From NCBI GenBank assembly GCA_936450465.1, contig OW388304.1:12308708-12372707 (forward strand): 64,000 bases of DNA, in the 5' to 3' direction. Shown one piece after another: positions 47,496-56,721 of the stretch. The translations under genes and the position numbers were made by a program. Each line of letters starts with the position of its first letter. Position 1 is the stretch's first letter. This DNA comes from Gibbula magus (taxonomy: Eukaryota > Mollusca > Gastropoda > Trochida > Trochidae). The notes under the pieces are model-generated. The model did not search any database and was not told the origin of the DNA. It saw only the letters and a program-made list of their open reading frames with translations.

Positions 47496-47806
47496 CCATC
47501 AAAGTCTAAAATGTAGTCACATTGTGGTATTCAGGGTTGATAACAATACATGCTTGATGACATTTTGACCTTTTTGAATTGCTGTCATTTACATTATATT
47601 TCAAAGCTTATCAAAGATACTTTGAAGATTCTATAAAGCCTGATCAATGCTTGGTCTGGTGAGCAACTGCTTTGAGGCGACATCTTGGAGATGTATATAT
47701 TGTAAAACATCTCTACTAATAACCATGATCGTCTTTGAAATATTTCAAGAGGAAAGGGCTGAAGAACATTCATTGTGATGACACCACTTGGTTGTCAACG
47801 TGAACA
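47496..47806. repeat. Diverged duplicate block (partner 43508-43850)
   Basis: Same words and order as its partner, with AAAATGTAGTCACATTGTGG and TTGACCTTTTTGAATTGCTG. It is followed directly by a SINE-tail-like fragment. Confidence 0.75.
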
Positions 47807-47820
47807 TCTTACGTTAATTT

Positions 47821-47880
47821 AGTGAGTTATTGTTTAACGCCGCTTCGGCAGTATTGCAGCCATTTGCGGCGAGATATTTA
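47821..47880 (-). mobile_element. SINE/LINE tail-like fragment
   Basis: AGTGAGTTATTGTTTAACGC, CGCTTCGGCAGTATTGCAGC and CATTTGCGGCGAGATATTTA. It is a cleaner version of 20497-20562 and of the gastropod repeat tail. The head is missing. Confidence 0.65.
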
Positions 47881-47904
47881 TATTAAATCAAATATATTAT
47901 TATT

Positions 47905-48003
47905 ATATCAAATATATCGACAGGGGTTGATTAAAGTTACACATATCCGAGGCTTGCCGATGATAGTTTTACTTTAATCAACGAGTGTTGATATATTTGA
48001 TAT
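47905..48003. mobile_element. Foldback hairpin element (33-bp arms)
   Basis: Left arm ATATCAAATATATCGACAGG... (47905-47937) and right arm (47971-48003) pair at about 29 of 33 positions. The loop contains CCGAGGCTTGCCGATGAT. The loop style, a short GC-rich near-palindrome inside AT-rich arms, is similar to the larger hairpin at 63213-63364. No reading frame. Confidence 0.75.
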
Positions 48004-48125
48004 CAGAAGACACGAGGGTGACATTTTATTTATCATTCAAAATCAATCTTCAACAATTATTAACAAAATAATGAACATATCTGCAACACAAAACTGCCAC
48101 GTGACTTCTTCAGTAGTGAGCTCAG

Positions 48126-48246
48126 TGAGGTCACAGTATGGTGACGTCATCAGCATTTTGACATCATAGCATTGTGACGTCATGACATTGTCAGCAGTGT
48201 TCTCAGTGATGTCAAAGCCTTGTGATGTCATTAACTGGTGATGTAA
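48126..48246. promoter_or_regulatory. Array of CRE-like octamers on a 16-bp period
   Basis: TGAGGTCA (48126), TGACGTCA (48142), TGACATCA (48159), TGACGTCA (48175), TGATGTCA (48207), TGATGTCA (48223) and TGATGTAA (48239) are spaced 16, 17, 16, 32, 16 and 16 bp; the slot at 48191 is degenerate. TGACGTCA is the palindromic CRE bound by CREB/ATF-type bZIP proteins, and the variants are near-consensus. A period of 16 bp is not a helical multiple (1.5 turns), so successive sites face opposite sides. It may be an enhancer-like cluster or simply a decaying 16-bp minisatellite that keeps the octamer. No gene start is evident within 2 kb. Confidence 0.5.
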
Positions 48247-48516
48247 TGGGATTGTGAGGATTTGATTGTTGCAATATCGCTTGTAGATATCACTTGATCT
48301 CACACAAAGAGCCAGTTATAATATCACTATTTTATTATTATATGATTATTAACGTCTGGCATACATATTACTAAAGGGGAAAAAATACTGATATGAAGTG
48401 TTCATTATATCGTATAAATTGCTATAAAGCTTACACTCATAAACACTTTATTATGAGGAGGTTTTAGTTTTATGAAGCAACAACTAACCTTCTACTCTCA
48501 GCGTTTGTTTAATTAC

Positions 48517-48856
48517 CAAACAGGTCTCAATTTGTGCATTTAGGTATGCGTAGTTTATGTTACATATTTGGCAAATGCAAAATTATTCAGAAAGTTAGGG
48601 TGTGATTAATTTGAACGTCAGTAATGCTTCATAAAGTTATGACATGAACATGAGCTGTCTGTTGAACTGATACCCACTAAGTATGGCTTTGACAGTTTAT
48701 AGAACTTTAGGTCCTGAAATAAATAAGTTTATATTGGTTTTGTTACCCTTGGTCTTAGACAGGACGCTCGCACTATATCTTTTCTCCAGACGAAGTGTTT
48801 TTATGCTTTAAATCAAGTCGGGATACAATCACAATAGACAACCTTTACTGGCTTCT
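48517..48856 (+). repeat. Dispersed repeat (inverted partner 53037-53377)
   Basis: Word order AAACAGGT-TCA-TTTGTGCAT, TTTGGCAAATGCAAAATTATT, TAATGCTTCATAA, GAACATGAGCTGT, TTTTGTTACCCTTG, CAGGACGCT and AATCAAGTCGG, ending ACAACCTTTA. It matches the reverse complement of 53037-53377 throughout. The two inverted copies are 4.2 kb apart. Confidence 0.85.
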
Positions 48857-49137
48857 GTAGAACATGGTATGATCAATACATGTTAGGTTTAAACCACATA
48901 TAAAATTCCCGGAACCACAACAGAATAATCAAAAGGTAGAGGCGGTTGCTCTTGATGTCAATTGTAGGCATACATGTATCTAGCATCTAGCATTCTCTCT
49001 GCCAGAGAAAGCTTTTCAGAATATTCGATTGTTCTTGATCTATTAATATTAATTGGAGAATGATATGACAATATGTTTTGGCATGGCCCACCTTGCCAAA
49101 ATAAGGTCAAAAGATTATCAAATCTATATTGTTTCAT

Positions 49138-49400
49138 CTATTTGGTCTATACATCGGATGAACAACAACCAAATACATGTGCAACCGAATCTTTAATAAT
49201 TAACACAATTTAAGTGTTCTAAACATTAGTCCATGGGAAGAAGTCCAAAATGATAATATTTACAGACAAATGGACAGACATGAATTGAGGATAGACTGAA
49301 AGACGCCAGATCTTTTCTATCGGATTTTTCAGATCTGATTCAAATGTATCAAACCTAGTAGATGAAGAAATAATCATACTGTGCTCATTTTAGATTATTT
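49138..49400. repeat. Diverged duplicate block (partner 62955-63215)
   Basis: TATTTGGTCT, GATGAAC, ATACATG, AATAATTA, GAAGAAGTC(C/T)(A/-)AAATG, ACAGACATG, TTGAAAGACGC/CTGAAAGACGC, TCAGGTCTGATTCAAATGTAT/TCAGATCTGATTCAAATGTAT and ATGAAGAAATA occur in order in both. Direct orientation. Confidence 0.8.
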
Positions 49401-50931
49401 TTTCTAAACATGACTATTTTCAATCAGTATTTTAAATTAATTATTCAGACAATTATTAGTTGTTCGATGATCTGAATTTGTTGTTGCCTGAATTAATGCC
49501 ATTTCTAATTTACCATCTCAAAATTTATAACACTTTGATAGTCTTTTGCCTCAGCTATCTGAAGAAGCATGAGTTATCCAAACACGATAAATACTATGAA
49601 TGCTTTATGTCTCAGGAAGACCATTACCTTGGGCAGCCAATTATATTCCCTGTCTGGAAAGTAATGTGAAAGTAATATGTTTTATCTACTTGAAACCTTG
49701 TCGTATCATACTTTATTGAAAATAATGACATTTTCTTTGTTTATGAAAACGTTTCATGTCTGTGATTTATAACCTAAATATTTCAGATTCTTACTCAAAA
49801 GGTGATATTGAATGCACAGAAAATACAATTAATGATATGAACGTCATAAGATACTAAGAAACTAGATAAATATCGGAAACATATTTGTCAAGGAACAATT
49901 ATCATCCCAAATAAAAAATGAATCGATGACAAAATGCATTAATACTAACATGGATTATTTGGTCATATTTGTCAGGATATATGCAATTAGAATAATCCAG
50001 GTATTCTTCATTTTAATGGCCGTGAAGCCATCCATAAAGCGATGCAAATCGTTGAGTTTTAACTATGAACGTTATCGGTATACACTTAAAAAGATCAACG
50101 TGTCATTTAGACAATGTATTAAGAGTATGTTATCATATGCATAAACACCAACATATTAGGGGTATTTTAATTGTATATCTGTATCAGTCTGATTAAAATC
50201 GACTGTTGTCCGAAGAATACAAGTTGCAAATTAGTGCATCTATAAGGATACGAAGACATATCATTCGGGGGATTCCTCCCAAAAACGTCTAATAACAGCC
50301 AGTTGGCATGATTCCTCTGATGCTAGTCAAAAAGCCAGTTACAGAACGTCCAACAAAACAGGCAAGTCATCCACAACAGCCATACTTTCGGTTTCTGTAA
50401 CAGGAGTTATTTTGTCACGATATATACGAATAATAGAATAACCAGGTATTTTACTGTTAGAAATGTGTATGTGAATGGTAACATGGTACATGGAGGGACA
50501 TTTAAGTGTTTATATGTATGAAAGAAGATATATTAACCATGTTTCTGTTATTGTCAAAATATATATATTAATCATACAAAATATTAGGTAACGAATCATT
50601 CGGCTATCTCTGAAAGGATCTTGCCTTCAACATTTCAATGTGACTATCATGAGGTCTATTGGTAAAAATGATATACAGGAAAATTTAAAATTACGTAGCA
50701 TGTCCTCTCCAGAAACCAACGTCTGTTATTTAAACATAGTATATGTCTTGGGTACTTGAAATGCTTGAAACTTAATTTCTGATAAACAATGGATTAGACG
50801 AGATCCTAATCCTGTCTCTGACTGTTTTCAAATAAGAGGTTAGAGCATTTGATACAGTCTATGTCGTAATTGAGGGAGCCTAGTCAAACTGAATACACAT
50901 ATGAAATTAAAAGTTAAAATGAAATTATACC
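49401..50931. other. Spacer, no supported gene
   Basis: Frames at 49460-49669 and 49926-50144 (69 and 72 codons) lack supporting signals. AT-rich. Confidence 0.4.
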
Positions 50932-50988
50932 CCACTTCCGGCCTCGTTGCTATGGCTTCTTTTGTTACAAGTGTAGGTGTATTAGCCG

Positions 50989-51062
50989 ATACACCTACAC
51001 TTTTTCTGATATACCTATACTTTTTCTGATATAACTACACTTTTCGAATATACCTACACTTT
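50989..51062. repeat. 20-bp tandem repeat (TACACCTACACTTTTT type, ~4 units)
   Basis: Units ATACACCTACACTTTTTCTG, ATATACCTATACTTTTTCTG, ATATAACTACACTTTTCGA and ATATACCTACACTTTTTAAC. The same words (ATACCCATACTTTTCC, ATACCCTATACTTTTCC) recur in the arms of the hairpin at 52522-52666, tying the two structures together. Confidence 0.85.
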
Positions 51063-51140
51063 TTAACAACTGAGAAACAATGTAGTCAATTTTCTAAATT
51101 TCCAAATTCTAAGTGATGATACTTTATAAAATGTCAGATT

Positions 51141-52012
51141 ATAATTGTAACATGATTTTGTAGGATCCTTGATTCTGATTGGTTGATTTGCCTATGTTGA
51201 ATGACAATGAATACCCGCAAATTACTTGGGGCGAATCACCGCGAACATATACATCATGTTCACAAGATCCGGCCCGACTCAAAATTTTATTTTTCTATTT
51301 CTCTTAATATGTGCCCCTTACTCAAATTTGACAGGTGGCATTGTCATTTTCTAACTTGTGTATAGCAGTATAGGTAACAAATAACTCGCAAAATTAATTA
51401 GTTTCAAGTAACTAAAATGTTTTCAACTAGTAAGATTTGTCCAAGTTTGACGCCTTCTTCCATGCGGTTGTGTTAACCGAATGCCGTTGCCATGACATGA
51501 CGTCATAGTGATCAACCGTTTTGACGTCACAATGCTAGTGTCATTGTCACAATGGATTAGGGCAAGTTTAATATTTTTGTTCCTGGGTCTTTTACTGTGT
51601 TGATGTCGTAGATAAATGTTTATCGCAATCTAAAAGGATAAGTGAATATTGTGAAGTGAACATAGTTGAGTGACACTGTTTGAGCTTATGTGTAAATTGT
51701 TGCTAATGTAAATATTACGCCGAGTATTTACATTTGTTTTGACCTGACCACACCTCTTACAAAAATGGAAGAGTCGCAAAGTCCTTTCCACTCAGAGATA
51801 GGTACGCAAAAAGAGAGTTCGTTTCAAAACGCCTGATAACTGACGGTCATGTTACAATAACGATAAATAGTTGCGTTTGTAAAAATTCCGGGATTCATTG
51901 CTATTCAACACCCGCAAATTTCAGCGTCGTAGGTTTTAAACTAAATTTGTGGGTGTTGAATAGCAATGAATCCCGGAAATTTTACAAACGCAACTATTTA
52001 TCTTATAAATGA
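51141..52012. mobile_element. ~0.9-kb dispersed element, copy 2, ending in a ~150-bp hairpin
   Basis: Collinear with 42047-42935 from AATTGTAACATGATTT to CTTATAAAT, with scattered differences; for example TTACTTGG against TTTACTTGG, and an ~18-bp deletion in the hairpin centre. The hairpin spans about 51868-52005 with arms of about 60 bp (GATAAATAGTTGCGTTTGTA outward, CACCCGCAAATTT inward). CRE octamers are retained near 51498 and 51533. No coding capacity. Confidence 0.8.
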
Positions 52013-52025
52013 ACATGCATGTATA

Positions 52026-52096
52026 GGGAACCTGGGATCGAACCCGTGTCCTGTTGCTTTCTGGCCGAACGACCTAACCATTACACCACGAAGCCA
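52026..52096 (-). pseudogene. tRNA-like sequence (tRNA pseudogene or SINE head)
   Basis: On the minus strand GGCTTCGTGGTGTAATGGTT supplies an A-box-like D arm (TGGTGTAATGGTTAGG) and ACGGGTTCGATCCCAG a B box. The head resembles Glu/Gly/Asp-type tRNAs. The T stem pairs only over three GC pairs and the acceptor ends do not pair well, so it is not a functional tRNA. It abuts the hairpin end of the 0.9-kb element. Confidence 0.6.
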
Positions 52097-52521
52097 GTGG
52101 AAACTCTGAACATTTGTTCATGACCAAATGAATAAGGTTCTTATAATGCGTGAAATAATATCACAAATTTATGTTTTCTTTTTATATATGAATGTAATTT
52201 AATTTTGGGTGCAAAATGTCTTGAAAGTTGTTTCTGTTTTCTCTTTGGCCACGTTGACATTAGCCAAGCTGTTTATAGCGTTAGCTGTACATTTCATCAA
52301 GATGCACGTGCATCTGCGTTGACAATGCCGTCATAGGGCCATATCAATTAGATTTCGAGCCCCAAACATGGGTAACCATACAACGCAGCAAGGGCTGCGT
52401 TGTCACAGACGAGGCCGTATTTGGGTTGTGCGTTTCATGCACAAGCTTGTTTACAACTGTATTTTTTTAGTAATATTATGAAATAGTCCGCTTACACTCG
52501 ACCGTAAGTGGGGTATAAGAC

Positions 52522-52666
52522 AGATATACCCATACTTTTCCTCGTGTATCAAATGATACCCTATACTTTTCCCCGTTGGAGCCTTACTCGGCTCCGCCTC
52601 GTAAGGGCCCCACGGGGAAAAGTGTAGGGTATCATTCGATACACTCGGAAAAGTATGGGTATATCT
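52522..52666. mobile_element. Long hairpin element, ~60-bp arms
   Basis: The arms 52522-52582 and 52606-52666 (left AGATATACCCATACTTTTCC...) are inverted copies with only a few mismatches. The loop region contains GAGCCTTACTCGGCTCCGCC. The flanking sequence to the left is the right end of the composite element. There is no reading frame. The GC-rich core inside AT-rich arms resembles the other foldbacks in the window. Confidence 0.9.
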
Positions 52667-53036
52667 CTCACTAACCTTGACTTGCTATGACAAAAACAAA
52701 TCATCTGATTTAAGTGTCACCAGTATTTCGTTCTTCTTAATAATTAATAAACCTAGATCGACAACATTATATGTACAGGCCAAATATATGGGAATTTTTA
52801 GATTTGGTCACCTTGTTGCCTTATTTGGGCAATTTCGGTCATGCCATAAACATCGTTCTATTCTTCTCGAATTAAAATTAAAGATCAAGAAATGTTTAAT
52901 CTTCTGTAATGGTTTCCTGGGCAATGGAAATACTAAATGGTAGATCTGTCTCCATTGGACCTCAAAAGCAACACGCATTAACATTTTGGTTAATTTTAGT
53001 TAATAAGTATTGACCATACCAAACACTACCAATTGC

Positions 53037-53377
53037 AAGCCAATAAAGGTTGTCTTTTGTGATTGTATTCCGACTTGATTTATAAATACACTTCCGTCTG
53101 TAGAAAGGTATAGTCCTAGCGTCCTGACTGAGGTCAAGGGTAACAAAAACAATGTGTACTTACCAAAGTCAGGAGTGAGAGGTCTATTAACTGTCAAAGT
53201 AACAATTAGTGGTTATTAGTTTAACATACAGCTCATGTTCATTTTATATCCTTATGAAGCATTACTCCATTCAAATGAGCAACATACTAAATATCTAAAT
53301 AATTTTGCATTTGCCAAATGTGTTACATAAAATAATAATACATTATGCACAAAATGATACCTGTTTGAAAACGTATT
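53037..53377 (-). repeat. Dispersed repeat (inverted partner 48517-48856)
   Basis: Reverse complement of the partner's word order. A minus-strand frame across 53000-53197 is open here; the matching frame in the partner is interrupted by a stop, so no conserved protein is supported. Confidence 0.85.
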
Positions 53378-53449
53378 GCCTAGTTTTGTTTAGTCTTGTT
53401 CTACAGGTGTCCATGTCCCTAATTGCCCTTTCTTGATATTTTAAGCGAT

Positions 53450-53647
53450 GTCACTGCTTGTGTAGGGAACAATAACATATATTCTGAATTCTTCACATGC
53501 CCCATAGGAATGAGCTCACTAATATTGTCCATCTATATAAATGAATTAGCAACCAGTATTGTAAGTTCAGATTGTTATGGGTTACAACTCATGCCAAACC
53601 TTGTACATATAGATCTGCTTTCGTTTGCTGATGACATTGTGCTGTTG
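53450..53647 (+). pseudogene. Non-LTR reverse transcriptase fragment
   Basis: The plus-strand frame reads TCPIGMSSLILSIYINELAT, then LVHIDLLSFADDIVLL. This corresponds to RT motif GCPLSPLLFNLYINDL followed by the catalytic block (Y/F)ADD, here FADDIVLL with both aspartates intact. The intervening ~30 residues fit the usual spacing. The preceding conserved block and everything after FADDIVLL are missing, so it is a remnant of at most about 65 residues. Clade (RTE, Jockey or CR1-like) cannot be decided. At 53648 the sequence switches without a gap to a SINE 3' segment. Confidence 0.8.
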
Positions 53648-53736
53648 CGTTGCGGGCTTTCTCCCTGCCATAATACTAGCAGCCACGGTATAAGTGAAAT
53701 ACTCTTGAAAGCGGCGTTAAACCCCACCTCACCTCA
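53648..53736 (+). mobile_element. SINE 3' segment joined directly to the RT fragment
   Basis: CGTTGCGGGCTTTCTCCCTG, CCATAATACTAGCAGCC, TATAAGTGAAATACTC and AAGCGGCGTTAAACC, then CACCTCACCTCA. This matches the last ~90 bp of the SINEs at 6487, 15400 and 57495. The head and body are missing. The junction lies at CTGTTG|CGTTGCGGG with a few bases of shared TTGCG/GCGTTGC homology. Confidence 0.9.
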
Positions 53737-53982
53737 ACTTATGTGGGGCCGGGGGGATAAGCCATCTCTCGTGTTTGTTAATTCATGGAACCGATCAGCT
53801 GACGCCATCTTGTAAGCAATCGTGACGAGTCAATATCTCAATTTCTGTCACAAAACTGACCTATCACTGGTAGCGGAATCAGTGTACAAAAATAGTTTTC
53901 GATCACATGGTGTGCACTGGCCAATGACATTTTAAAAATTTAATAAAGGAAAAAAATGTAATTATCGTTTGTAAGGGAGAAT

Positions 53983-54828
53983 TACCGTATTCGCCGTAAT
54001 AGAAGCCCTGGGCGTTTAAAAAATTGGGAAAAGGGGGCGTTTATTAAAATGACTTTAAAAAATCGTAAAAAGGGGCGTTTATTAAAAAAATGTCTGTTGA
54101 TGTCCAATAGAAAAAGAAACATCGATTTTCATTTCAGAGTTTTAATCAAAATAAGTGTATCAAATAAATGTAAAGAAGGGTTAAATGTCGCAGTTTATTA
54201 TTTGTATCAAATTTCAACCAGAACTGATACACAATTTGCAAAGGCAATTGAAACTAATTAAAACTCACGAAGATACATTGAGTAATTGAATTCGCCATCT
54301 TGTCGCGTCATTACTCTTATCCAATGAAACTTTAGTTTGCTAGAAATCTAAATATAACCACCAATGAACGGCAGCATAAACACAATCAGCTGATAAGCAT
54401 ATGGGGCAGAACGATTATGTAAACACTATTTCCAGGTCATGATATTGTTTATTTATAACACATTGACAACTAAACATGAAAAAAATAACGTTCATGACAA
54501 ATTCGCGGTCAGTGTGCTAGTGTCACCTGTACTTGTGGGAAATCTTCCAAGATAGTTGAGCAAGACATTTTCCTGTTTCTTAAAACATGGCGGTTGTATA
54601 AAATGTGTAGTGACTGATCGTTACATTCGACAGTCGTCTGGGGACTGGACATACCATGTACCTTACACTTTACTAGACATAAGAGGTTGATATCAAGATT
54701 GAAAACTCTTCTTCAAAGAAACATCGATACAAAAGAGGGGCGTTTATTAGGGGTCATTTTCCGCGAGTCAAAAATGGCTTAGGGGGGCGTTTATTAGGAG
54801 AGGGCGTTTATTAAGATGAAGACGGTAG
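53983..54828. mobile_element. Non-autonomous element with TACCGT ends and repeated GGGCGTTTATTA words
   Basis: The left end TACCGTATTCGCCGTAATAG and the reverse complement of the right end, CTACCGTCTTCATCTTAATA, are imperfect inverted repeats followed inward by GGGCGTTTA-type words. GGGCGTTTATTA occurs at least four more times (54033, 54076, 54738, 54787 area). Inner frames (for example 54049-54261) arise from A-rich sequence. Superfamily unassigned. Confidence 0.6.
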
Positions 54829-54894
54829 GTTTCTTTCATTCAAATGGTATCATTTACTTATATAATGTTACACTAATTTTATTCTTCTCAGTAA

Positions 54895-55080
54895 TCTTCT
54901 CATTGTAATCACTCTGCTATCATTTAAGCTTTACTGCTAATGATACCCTGAAACGACGAGATTAGACTTGTTATCTATTCAGGAACTGTGTACTACTTTC
55001 CCAGTTAACGTGACCTACTTTCTCTAATGATGTGCAAAGTTCCTGTAGACCTGTGATACAGATTCTTATCTAACAGAGTC
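54895..55080. repeat. Isolated fragment of the 6.3-kb repeat (block P)
   Basis: TCTCATTGTAAT, CTTTACTGCTAATGA, CGACGAGATTAGACTTGTTA, TCTATTC-GGAACT, GTTAACGTGACCTACTTTCT and ACAGATTCTTAT parallel 29755-29945 in copy A and 36045-36225 in copy B. It is closer to A/B than the copy at 44.7 kb is. Confidence 0.85.
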
Positions 55081-55546
55081 AGTAGCGGGTTACTTGATAG
55101 TAGACAGTTATTGGGAGTAGGGAATTACTGCGGTATTAACTTATTGCATTGCTATTTCCTTATTTTTTATATGGATCAGAATATGCTAGAATATTATAGA
55201 CAACAAAAATGAGGATTCTAACAGATAACATAGGTGACTGACACTGAATTACATCGATTAGATCAATTAAACAATAAACGTATATGTGTGGATGTACCAG
55301 TGATCAGCAATTTATTGCCAGAACTCAGTTATTATCATTTATTAGCTCCGGTAAGGGGACCCGAAGTTGGTCATGTCAAGGCTATATCTGTCTTTCCTAT
55401 CCATATTTTTCGATTACGTGGTGTGAACTGGCCAATCACATTCTTAGACATTTAATAAGGTATACTGATTATCAATGATCAAATGTCACGTGAATTTTGT
55501 TTTGACGTTTGCTTTCAAGATGGCGTCAGCTGACTGGTTCATGTCC

Positions 55547-56040
55547 CTATCTCAAGGAGGGTTCATCAGTAACTTTTGAAAACGGCAAAGACATTTAAAA
55601 GTAAGCAAACATATATCTCAGTGTATTAAAGGTGCATTTAAAATATTTCCTTTTTACGAAATATACAATAATGGCGGTGACATTACTGCCCAATTAGTGA
55701 CAAAGGAACAGTATTTCATTAAAAAAAAAATTCCCCTTCATTAAACGACAGTTAACGCCATAATCCTTAAGCCTATCACTGCCAATTAAGACCAATCAGA
55801 TTATACTGGGGATAACGCGCAAAGACGTTTGTTGATTGCCTTGGCGTTATTAGCAACCTCTGCTGCCAAAGCAGACTAATTTTGTTACCAACCATTTGTA
55901 CATGGACTATAAAACTACCGCTATGCTTCCAACAATTAGTCCCTGAAGAAGATTCGCAACAAGATGCAGAAATATGCGTATTGGAATATAAAGTATTGAT
56001 TATGAAAGTTGATATAGGTCTTCAGTGTATTATTTAAATT
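55547..56040. other. Possible remnant of a retroelement 5' region; no gene
   Basis: Contains a TATA-like GGACTATAAAACTACCGC followed by CCTGAAGAAGATTCGCAACA, a word type seen in dispersed Penelope-like or related repeats (CCTGA(A/T)GAAG). Too degenerate to classify. Confidence 0.3.
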
Positions 56041-56044
56041 TGCT

Positions 56045-56060
56045 TATATATATATATATA

Positions 56061-56093
<33 letters not shown>
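56045..56093. repeat. (TA)n microsatellite
   Basis: A TA run of about 48 bp with one TCTA interruption, directly left of the 56091-56187 foldback. Confidence 0.9.
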
Positions 56094-56097
<4 letters not shown>

Positions 56098-56187
56098 AAG
56101 TCAAAAAATGAGAATCCATTCTCCCTGATGATACCAATGAAACTAGTTGGAGAAAAAATGGCTCTGTGTTTTTTTGACTTTTGAATA
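56091..56187. mobile_element. Small foldback with TATTCAAAAGTCAAAAAA ends
   Basis: Left TATTCAAAAGTCAAAAAA (56091-56108) and right TTTTTTGACTTTTGAATA (56170-56187) are perfectly complementary over 18 bp. The interior has CTCCCTGATGATACCAATGA followed by AACTAGTTGGAG, where CCAA and TTGG can pair around TGAAACTAG. Confidence 0.8.
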
Positions 56188-56193
56188 TTTGTA

Positions 56194-56721
56194 ACTGTAT
56201 ACTTGTCAAACTTTTAATTTTTTTTGTCTATTTATACTACATTTTTGTCTACTACTACTACTACTAGTAGTACTAAAACTTATACTACTCCTACTGCTGA
56301 TACACTAGCTACATGTCTACCACTACTGGATGATACAGAAAATACTATCCGTTATTGTTTTTATACAATTAATGCTCTTTATGATTATTGAACACTTCAG
56401 AAATTTCTTAATTCTTTTGTTATCACGTTAAAACATATTTTTCTTGTTCTTTTATGGTTTTGAAAATGTAGAATCAATCCAATCAATCAATCATTCATCA
56501 AGATGAAAGCAACGAACTTAAGTTTATCCTTTCATCCATCAGGGAATGTTAACCATGGATTTTGGGGGAAATCGTTAATCTTGTATTTAAAGGCTTCAGA
56601 TAAAAAGCATTGAAGATGAAATGATTTAATGAGACGTTACTTTTGCATATTGAATAAAACTGAAACATTACAGCAATTTTAACACTACAAAACAAGTTTT
56701 GAATTTTTAAAATAAACTCAC
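56194..56721. other. Spacer with a (CTA)n tract
   Basis: CTACTACTACTACTACTAG at about 56250-56270 is followed by inverted TAGTAGTACT. Otherwise AT-rich without gene support. Confidence 0.5.

Larger units (their letters stand above)
50932..52512. mobile_element. Composite element bounded by CCCCACTT...AAGTGGGG inverted ends, with a nested 0.9-kb element
   Basis: The left end TATACCCCACTTCCGGCCTC and the reverse complement of the right end, TATACCCCACTTACGGTCGA, match at most of about 18 positions. TA flanks both CCCC ends, compatible with a Tc1/mariner-type target. Inside from the left: a 14-bp perfect hairpin (AAGTGTAGGTGTAT at 50969-50982 with 50989-51002); a 20-bp tandem repeat of ATACACCTACACTTTTTCTG type to about 51062; the 0.9-kb element copy 2; a tRNA-like stretch; and a small hairpin ACAACGCAGC/GCTGCGTTGT near 52379-52403. 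No transposase is seen. Confidence 0.5.
53784..55543. mobile_element. Region bounded by 28-29 bp inverted repeats containing CAGCTGACGCCATCTTG
   Basis: Left 53784-53812 (CATGGAACCGATCAGCTGAC...) and right 55516-55543 (its reverse complement with about four differences) delimit 1.76 kb. A second similarity in direct orientation lies near each end: TTTTCGAT(C/T)AC(A/G)TGGTGTG-ACTGGCCAAT at 53899 and 55408. The ends contain the AAGATGGCG word known from YY1 sites. It may be a DNA transposon with a later insertion (53983-54828) or two independent repeats of one family in inverse orientation. Confidence 0.45.

Noticed and set aside
48043..48303. 86-codon minus frame across the CRE array
   Set aside because: The repeat period is 16 bp, not a multiple of three; the frame is incidental.
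52026..52096. Functional tRNA gene
   Set aside because: A and B boxes are present but the acceptor stem does not pair and the T stem is only partly formed.
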